A program made the translations under genes and the position numbers. From positions 1-10,753 of the forward strand of contig URQO01000063.1 in NCBI GenBank assembly GCA_900550135.1: 10,753 bases of DNA, read 5' to 3'. The notes beneath the pieces are model-generated. The model was not told where the DNA came from. It made no database searches and saw only the letters and a program-made list of their open reading frames with translations. Within the stretch, counting starts at the first letter, position 1. Every line of letters begins with the position of its first letter. Positions 6,417 to 10,753 of the stretch are shown here, in pieces. Source of the stretch: an uncultured Eubacterium sp. (GTDB taxonomy: Bacteria; Bacillota; Clostridia; Lachnospirales; Lachnospiraceae).

Positions 6417-7460
6417 CTATAACTTTTCAATGACTTCACCGATATCTCCATCCACTCCAACTGACTTATTCTTAATGTCATTTGGCACTTTTGCCTGCCC
6501 TTTATTTATGCATACATAAAAGGCGTTTTCCCAATTCATTGTGTACTGCCAGAAATTATATTTTATAATTCCGGGAGTGTTATATCCTACTCCCAGTTCC
6601 AGAAATACAATATTTTTTCTCATATGTTCTTCCATAAATTTCTGATAATTTTCTGAAGCTTTATGCCATCCCTTATCTTCTACAAAAGTATTGTCGGCAC
6701 GCAAATTCATTGACATAGGTCTGCCACATTTTGGACATTTCGGAACCAGTTCTTTTGGTACTGTCATTTTTATTTTTTTATTTTCAGGCAGTTTCAAATC
6801 ACGGTTTTCTATTGTAAAGCCCTGACTTAGCACCATTTTACTAATTAAATCTTCATTGTCGTATGTGTTGTTATGACATGGTCTTCTACACTGAAACAAT
6901 CCATAATCTCCCTGAGTGTAAAACAATCTGTTTTTATCAAAACCACTTTTTTGAAAACAATGATCCACATTTGTTGTTAGCACAAAATAATCTTTTTCTT
7001 TCACAATGTTGTATAACTGATTATACACAGTTTTGGGTGGATTCATGTAGCGGTTTACAAAAATATATCTGCTCCAATATGCCCAATGTTCTTCCAATGT
7101 TTCATAAGGATAAAATCCTCCTGAATACATATCTGAAAAGCCGTACTTATCTTTAAAGTCTAAAAAATATTTGTCAAATCTCTCATGGTCATAAACAAAT
7201 CCTGCAGAAGTAGAAAGCCCTGCTCCTGCTCCAATTACCACAGCATCTGCCTGATCTATTTTTTCTTTTATTATCTGTATTTTTTCTAACATGTTACTAA
7301 AACAATCTCCTTCCAAATTTTCTGATTCTAAATTTATCTCACTTTGTTTCTTATATAAGTTATTTTTATCTGAATCATTATTTTGGCTTCGTTTTTTGTT
7401 TAAATTATGTTTATTCAAGTATTTTTTCGTATAATCTTTTGTCTTCTTCCTTAAAAACAT
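6417..7460 (-). CDS. Class M sirtuin (SirTM), protein ADP-ribosyltransferase
   Basis: This is a Sir2-fold NAD-dependent enzyme. The Rossmann motif is GAGAGLSTSAG (residues 77-87), TTNVDH (162-167) contains Asn164, and YTQGDYG (181-187) puts Gln183 where deacetylase sirtuins have catalytic His. Zinc cysteines are 191, 195, 242 and 245. Class M sirtuins carry this Asn/Gln pair and ADP-ribosylate proteins, in known cases a lipoylated GcvH-like carrier. Gene linkage to a macrodomain is their hallmark and is seen here. The start is uncertain. ATG 7460 has AAAGGTG seven bases upstream but overlaps the macrodomain gene by 50 bp and adds a Lys/Asn-rich tail of 56 residues. ATG 7292 starts at the conserved domain (MLEKIQIIKEKIDQADAVVI) with AAGGAG 14 bases upstream. 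It is the last gene of the operon. Confidence 0.88.
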   Translation of the reverse strand: MFLRKKTKDYTKKYLNKHNLNKKRSQNNDSDKNNLYKKQSEINLESENLEGDCFSNMLEKIQIIKEKIDQADAVVIGAGAGLSTSAGFVYDHERFDKYFLDFKDKYGFSDMYSGGFYPYETLEEHWAYWSRYIFVNRYMNPPKTVYNQLYNIVKEKDYFVLTTNVDHCFQKSGFDKNRLFYTQGDYGLFQCRRPCHNNTYDNEDLISKMVLSQGFTIENRDLKLPENKKIKMTVPKELVPKCPKCGRPMSMNLRADNTFVEDKGWHKASENYQKFMEEHMRKNIVFLELGVGYNTPGIIKYNFWQYTMNWENAFYVCINKGQAKVPNDIKNKSVGVDGDIGEVIEKL

Positions 7461-8184
7461 TAAATAACACCTTTATTTTTGAATGAGTTTTTTCTTTATA
7501 TTTCATCACTGTATCTACTGCTATTTCTGCTGCCCTGTCATTTGGAAAACCAAACACTCCTGTTGAGATACAACAAAATGCAATACTGTCTACATTGTTT
7601 TCTTCTGCTATTTTAAGGTATAATTCATAGCATGATTTTAATTGTGTCTCCTGATTTTTCTTCAAGTTTCCCAAAACAATTGGACCTACAGTGTGAATTA
7701 TATACCTGCTTGGCAAATTAAAAGCCGGCGTAATTTTTGCACTGCCTGTTGGTTCTTCAAAACCCTGTTTTTCCATAATTTCACTACAGTAATACCTAAG
7801 CTGAACACCTGCGTAAGTATGAATACAGTTGTCAATACAGTTGTGGCACGGCTGATAACACCCTGTCATTCCACTGTTTGCTGCATTGACTATTGCACCA
7901 ACCCTCAGCCTTATAATGTCTCCCTGCCAAAGATAAATGTCTTTTTTCACTGGCTCTAATTGATCTATGGTGACAATATCTTTTTCTTCATTAACCTGCT
8001 TTAAATATTCATCCTGAATTTTTAAAAATTCGTCATCAATTTTGCCTGGCATTCTTATATTCATAAGGGAACGAAGCATTGTTCTTTGTTCTACACTATT
8101 TGTCGGGATATTCATATCAGCGTATTCCGGCTTTTCATTTAACAGTCTTTTTATTAAATATGTACGTTTCTCACTTTGATTCAT
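7411..8184 (-). CDS. Zinc-dependent macrodomain protein, ADP-ribosyl hydrolase
   Basis: This 257-residue protein has an N-terminal helical region (1-75) and a macrodomain (about 80-257). Macrodomain motifs are GDIIRLRVGAIVNAANSGMTG (89-108), IIHTVGPI (162-169) and the phosphate loop CCISTGVFGFPNDRAAEIAV (204-223). The insertion GCYQPCHNCIDNCIH (108-122) provides Cys109, His114 and Cys116, the ligand pattern of zinc-type macrodomains. These remove ADP-ribose placed by SirTM, so this gene and the next form a writer/eraser pair. Its ATG is three bases after the flavoprotein stop with only a weak purine-rich site, so translation is probably coupled. Confidence 0.9.
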   Translation of the reverse strand: MNQSEKRTYLIKRLLNEKPEYADMNIPTNSVEQRTMLRSLMNIRMPGKIDDEFLKIQDEYLKQVNEEKDIVTIDQLEPVKKDIYLWQGDIIRLRVGAIVNAANSGMTGCYQPCHNCIDNCIHTYAGVQLRYYCSEIMEKQGFEEPTGSAKITPAFNLPSRYIIHTVGPIVLGNLKKNQETQLKSCYELYLKIAEENNVDSIAFCCISTGVFGFPNDRAAEIAVDTVMKYKEKTHSKIKVLFNVFKEEDKRLYEKILE

Positions 8185-8187
8185 AAT

Positions 8188-8796
8188 TTATCTTCTTTCT
8201 ACTGCATGCACAGGGCAGTTTTCAAAACAACTGCCACAATGGAGACAATGATTTTGATTTATTTTATACGGGCTACCTTCCTGGATACATCTTTGTGGGC
8301 ATTTAACCTTACATTTTCCACAGGAAATGCATGCCTCTGTAATATAATATCCTTTTGGCTTTATTGTAACATTTCCTAAAAAATAAAGCTCTCTAAATAT
8401 AGGATTTACTCCCAAATTAAAATACTCTATCTCTCCACTGTCAATGCAGAAAATAATTCCAATGTCCTTTGTATCTCCGGGATAAACATTTGCCAAATAT
8501 GGCTGTTCTTTAAAAATAACATCCTGCCATTTTTTCTGTTCTTCTTCCACCGGGTAGGCACGTCCTGACAAACGTATCATCTCTTTATACTTTGTATAGC
8601 CTAAAACTTGCACCCTTCCGTCTTCCATTAATTCTCGACAAAAATTTTTTCCTCTTGCAGTGAAAAAATACAATCTGTCTTTTTCATAATGTATAGCACT
8701 TATATTTCTAATCTGTGGTGCTCCCTCCTTATCCACTGTTGCAAATGCAAGAACACCTATTAGTTCCAATTTTTTTAAACATGTTTCTAAATCCAT
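8188..8796 (-). CDS. Pyridoxamine-phosphate-oxidase-like flavoprotein with 2x[4Fe-4S] ferredoxin tail
   Basis: Residues 1-130 form a split-barrel FMN-binding domain of the pyridoxamine 5'-phosphate oxidase-like type (LAFATVDKEGAPQIRNISAI, LYFFTARGKNFCREL). Residues 150-202 hold two cluster motifs, CISCGKCKVKCP (Cys 156, 159, 162, 166) and CLHCGSCFENCP (Cys 184, 187, 190, 194). The fusion implies electron flow between FMN and ferredoxin-type clusters, so it may supply or take electrons for the radical SAM enzyme encoded just upstream. I chose ATG 8794-8796 because AAGAGGT lies about six bases before it. A GTG ten codons earlier would overlap the radical SAM gene. The gap to the radical SAM stop is 13 bases. 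The substrate is unknown. Confidence 0.85.
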   Translation of the reverse strand: MDLETCLKKLELIGVLAFATVDKEGAPQIRNISAIHYEKDRLYFFTARGKNFCRELMEDGRVQVLGYTKYKEMIRLSGRAYPVEEEQKKWQDVIFKEQPYLANVYPGDTKDIGIIFCIDSGEIEYFNLGVNPIFRELYFLGNVTIKPKGYYITEACISCGKCKVKCPQRCIQEGSPYKINQNHCLHCGSCFENCPVHAVERR

Positions 8797-8809
8797 ATGA
8801 TACCTCTTT

Positions 8810-9868
8810 TTATAATATATTTTCACCTGTGATATTGTTCATTGTTTTCCAACACTGTGGGTCTGCTCCGTAAAAATCTCCTGTTGTTCCATTAGCAACA
8901 GCCGGGCATCCTCTACACCATGGCTTAAGTTCACACTTACTGCATTTGCTAAATTTATCAAATTCTCTATATTTTTCCATTTTGCAAATCCATGCATCTG
9001 CCAATCTGTCTTCAAAAATATTTGCAACTTTACTGTCTGTAACTCTTCTACATGCCATAATATCTCCATTTGAAGAAATGGTAATATGACAATTTCCACA
9101 ATTGCAACCACTATAAATCATGCCTTCTACAGGATTTTCAGGAATTTTAAATTGTCCTGTTTCATATTCATAAAGTGTCCATAAGTGATCCTTTTTGTTG
9201 AAATAAGTTTGGCATCCTGCCTTTTCATATGCTTTATACTTTGCATCACAAATTTCCAATAACTTTCTATATTCTTCTGGTGTCATACTTGTATCAACCT
9301 CACCACCAGTAGGCACATACCGTGAAAATGCATACACATTTACATTTGCTTTTACCACTTCATCTATAATATCCGGGATTTCGTGCATGTTTGTTTTTGA
9401 CACTGTACTCATTATGATACTTCTTATTCCTGCACGATTAAGACAACCTACTTTTTCAAGTGTTAAATCAAAACTTCCCGGTTTTCTAAACCAATCATGA
9501 GTTTCTCGCATTCCATCAAGAGACATTTGATACTTTTCACAGCCACATACTTTTAACATTCTGCATATAGTGTCATTTAAATGAAACGGATTTCCCATTA
9601 AAGTAAATGGTATATTTTTGCTTTTAAGTAATACCATCAATTTCCAAAAATCAGGATGGAGAATAGGATCTCCGCCTGTAATATAGAGATATGGGATTTT
9701 GTTATATACTTTGCAAAAATCCTCACAGTTTGCTACTACATCCTGCATTTCTTTCCATGTCATGCTTTTTAGTTCTGCACATCCTTCACCTGAAAATATG
9801 TAACAATGTTTGCAACGCTGGTCACATTCATCTGTAATGTGCCACTGAAATGAAAAATACTGACTCAT
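8810..9868 (-). CDS. Radical SAM/SPASM protein, ACGX-system peptide maturase
   Basis: The 352-residue enzyme has the radical SAM cluster motif CDQRCKHCY (Cys 15, 19, 22), the SAM-binding YITGGDPILHPDF (62-74), and a C-terminal SPASM domain with Cys 255, 257, 260, 273, 309, 312, 318, 321 and 339 for auxiliary clusters. SPASM enzymes typically modify ribosomal peptides. The adjacent upstream fragment encodes ACGX repeats, so I assign this to the ACGX family of maturase/target pairs. That name comes from family knowledge and has not been checked by search. The chemistry is unknown, though thioether or other Cys-directed linkages are typical for SPASM enzymes. AGGAGGAG upstream of the ATG supports the start. 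It leads into the flavoprotein gene after 13 bases. Confidence 0.87.
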   Translation of the reverse strand: MSQYFSFQWHITDECDQRCKHCYIFSGEGCAELKSMTWKEMQDVVANCEDFCKVYNKIPYLYITGGDPILHPDFWKLMVLLKSKNIPFTLMGNPFHLNDTICRMLKVCGCEKYQMSLDGMRETHDWFRKPGSFDLTLEKVGCLNRAGIRSIIMSTVSKTNMHEIPDIIDEVVKANVNVYAFSRYVPTGGEVDTSMTPEEYRKLLEICDAKYKAYEKAGCQTYFNKKDHLWTLYEYETGQFKIPENPVEGMIYSGCNCGNCHITISSNGDIMACRRVTDSKVANIFEDRLADAWICKMEKYREFDKFSKCSKCELKPWCRGCPAVANGTTGDFYGADPQCWKTMNNITGENIL

Positions 9869-9892
9869 CCTATTCTCTCCTCCTAATTCTTC

Positions 9893-9994
9893 TTACTTAT
9901 CTGCTGCTCCGCAAGCTGTACCACATGCAGTGCTCTGTTCTTCCGGCTTGTCTGCTGCTCCGCAATTTGAACTTTTGAGGAATTTATTCGACTT
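9893..9994 (-). CDS. ACGX-repeat modification-target peptide (no start codon in frame; frameshift or decayed)
   Basis: This open frame of 33 codons ends in TAA (9893-9895). It encodes a basic leader-like part (KSNKFLKSSN), then NCGAADK, an acidic linker PEEQST, and ACGTACGAADK. The three Cys-Gly units, two of them in direct ACGX repeats, are what is expected of the target peptide for the neighbouring radical SAM/SPASM enzyme. The frame has no ATG, GTG or TTG and closes with TAA at 9995-9997. One extra A in the run at 9997-10000 would join it to the ATG at 10006-10008 and give a 38-residue peptide starting MYHFKKSNKFLKS. No clear ribosome site precedes that ATG. So it is a sequencing indel, a natural frameshift, or a dying gene. 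Confidence 0.65.
   Translation of the reverse strand, partial: KSNKFLKSSNCGAADKPEEQSTACGTACGAADK
9896..9964. repeat. 18-bp direct repeat within the ACGX peptide (CGAADK units)
   Basis: Blocks at 9896-9913 and 9947-9964 differ at one base (synonymous GAT/GAC) and are 51 bp, or 17 codons, apart. Both encode CGAADK. The synonymous-only difference suggests selection on the peptide or recent internal duplication. Confidence 0.8.
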
Positions 9995-10029
9995 TTAAAA
10001 TGATACATTTACAAGAACAAATTTTTTTT

Positions 10030-10058
10030 ATTATAAGGAGGAAAAACTATGTTGACAA
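10030..10058 (-). promoter_or_regulatory. Promoter of the ACGX-radical SAM-macrodomain-SirTM operon
   Basis: On the minus strand TTGTCA (10053-10058) is followed by a 17-base spacer and a perfect TATAAT (10030-10035). Transcription would start near 10023 and run through the ACGX peptide. The promoter overlaps the ribosome site and first codons of the HxlR gene on the opposite strand, so an HxlR protein bound in this short shared region could control both directions. Confidence 0.7.
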
Positions 10059-10375
10059 AAAACGAATTGCCAGAATGTCCGGTTGCTACAACGGTTCAGC
10101 TTATTGGAAGCAAGTGGAAATTATTAATCTTGAGAAATCTTCTTGAACGACCTTGGAGATTTAATGAATTAAAAAGAAGTCTTGATGGAATCAGCCAAAA
10201 GGTTCTAACTGATTCTTTAAGATCAATGGAGGAAGACGGACTGATTACAAGAACTGTTTTTCCTGAAGTTCCACCACGGGTTGAATATGCTTTAAGTGAT
10301 TTAGGTGAAACTATGCGACCTATTCTTGATGCAATGAAAGGCTGGGGTGAAGATTACAAAAATAAAATGAACTAG
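10049..10375 (+). CDS. HxlR-family winged-helix regulator, probable controller of the divergent operon
   Basis: The 108-residue protein is a complete HxlR family member. It has CPVATTVQLIGSKWKLLILRNL (residues 10-31), the recognition region RFNELKRSLDGISQKVLTDSL (41-61), and the wing DGLITRTVFPEVPPRVEYALS (67-87). Cys10 is the family's conserved N-terminal cysteine. In Bacillus YodB and HypR the equivalent cysteine senses quinones, disulfide stress or electrophiles. GGAGG at 10037-10041 lies seven bases before the ATG. The gene is divergent from the ACGX/SirTM operon and its first codons lie inside that operon's promoter. I infer redox or electrophile control of the operon. No clear plus-strand promoter was found. 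It must lie in 9960-10030, possibly inside the decayed peptide gene. Confidence 0.9.
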   Translation: MLTKNELPECPVATTVQLIGSKWKLLILRNLLERPWRFNELKRSLDGISQKVLTDSLRSMEEDGLITRTVFPEVPPRVEYALSDLGETMRPILDAMKGWGEDYKNKMN

Positions 10376-10563
10376 ATTTTTATTGTTACTCTTTTTGAGC
10401 AAATAATTTTTTCATGATTCTCCCTTTTGAACAAATAGTTTTTTCTGGAAATTTACATCCTTTTTAGGGGATTTTCGCCAAAAGGGGTGTATTTTTCATG
10501 ATTCTCCCTTTTGAACAAATGTTTTTTCTGCGAAATTTACATCCTTTTTAGGGGATTTTCGCT

Positions 10564-10596
10564 AAAAGGGGTGTATTTTTCATGATTACCCCTTTT
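10564..10596. terminator. Repeat-borne terminator-like hairpin (junction of units 2 and 3)
   Basis: AAAAGGGGT (10564-10572) pairs with ACCCCTTTT (10588-10596) across a 15-base loop. Both arms end in T-runs on the respective strand, so it resembles a bidirectional terminator. It is 190 bases beyond the HxlR stop. The stem is modest in strength. Confidence 0.4.
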
Positions 10597-10647
10597 GAAC
10601 AAATGTTTTTTCCGGAAATTTTACATCCTTTTTAGGGGATTTTCGCC

Positions 10648-10680
10648 AAAAGGGGTGCATTTTTCATGATTACCCCTTTT
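10648..10680. terminator. Repeat-borne terminator-like hairpin (junction of units 3 and 4)
   Basis: This is the same 9-bp stem and 15-base loop as at the previous junction, 84 bp further on. The unit 1/2 junction has only a 7-bp version because its right arm reads CTCCCTTTT. Confidence 0.4.
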
Positions 10681-10753
10681 GAACAAATGTTTTTTCTGGG
10701 AAATTTACATCCTTTTTAGGGGATTTTCGCCAAAAGGGGTGTATTTTTCATGA

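Larger units (their letters stand above)
10389..10753. repeat. 84-bp tandem repeat array, four full units, running off the contig end
   Basis: Units start at 10413, 10497, 10581 and 10665, each with CATGATT near the start, and a fifth begins at 10749. They differ at only a few positions. A diverged partial unit lies at 10389-10412. Each unit contains ATCCTTTTTAGGGGATTTTC, then an AAAAGGGGTG block. No protein-coding frame runs through the array, because TAG recurs in each unit on the plus strand. This fills the whole non-genic region after HxlR. The contig probably stopped here because assembly failed in the repeat. Confidence 0.95.

Noticed and set aside
9883..10008. 41-residue frame on the minus strand starting at ATG 10008
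   Set aside because: It reads the ACGX repeats in the wrong frame (QIAEQQ, QLAEQQ), has no ribosome site and resembles no family. It is the shadow of the peptide gene unless the frame is shifted.
10008..10037. TTTACA-18-TATAAG as the plus-strand HxlR promoter
   Set aside because: Transcription would start after the HxlR ribosome binding site, leaving a leader of only a few bases.
10413..10753. CRISPR array
   Set aside because: The units are contiguous 84-bp repeats with no unique spacers and no cas genes nearby.

Overview
The window looks like a draft or metagenomic contig from a low-GC Clostridia genome, most likely Lachnospiraceae. The reasons are the AT-rich base use, strong AAGGAGG-type ribosome binding sites, a stand-alone atp operon, a ferredoxin-tailed aldo/keto reductase, and an ACGX-type radical SAM locus. 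Both ends look like contig ends. Bases 1-48 are Illumina TruSeq adapter, not genome, and the right end stops inside an 84-bp tandem repeat.

Layout, left to right. Adapter (1-48) is joined to a truncated atpB (minus strand, 49-249), with its promoter in an AT-rich divergent spacer. A LysR-family regulator (plus, 611-1501) converges on a MATE transporter (minus, 1526-2776), sharing a bidirectional terminator. From there to about 10008 every gene is on the minus strand: a MATE gene with a suspicious 5' end, a small two-helix membrane protein, a ferredoxin-tailed aldo/keto reductase whose 3' end is tandemly triplicated, and a HipB/HipA-like pair. The HipB/HipA pair has a promoter carrying three palindromic operators spaced exactly 30 bp apart.

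The most interesting part is 6417-10375. On the minus strand, behind a good promoter (10030-10058), lie a remnant or frameshifted ACGX-repeat peptide, a radical SAM/SPASM maturase, a pyridoxamine-oxidase-like flavoprotein with two ferredoxin clusters, a zinc-type macrodomain ADP-ribosyl hydrolase, and a class M sirtuin (SirTM) ADP-ribosyltransferase. They are tightly packed, with short gaps or overlaps, so they are probably one transcription unit. A divergent HxlR regulator with an N-terminal Cys (10049-10375) starts inside that promoter. SirTM/macrodomain pairs are known from operons with a lipoylated GcvH-like protein. Here that protein is absent and an ACGX peptide/radical SAM module is in its place. 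I infer a redox-responsive system joining peptide modification and reversible ADP-ribosylation. The co-orientation is seen directly; the functional link is a hypothesis.

Downstream of HxlR there are four 84-bp tandem repeats with terminator-like hairpins.
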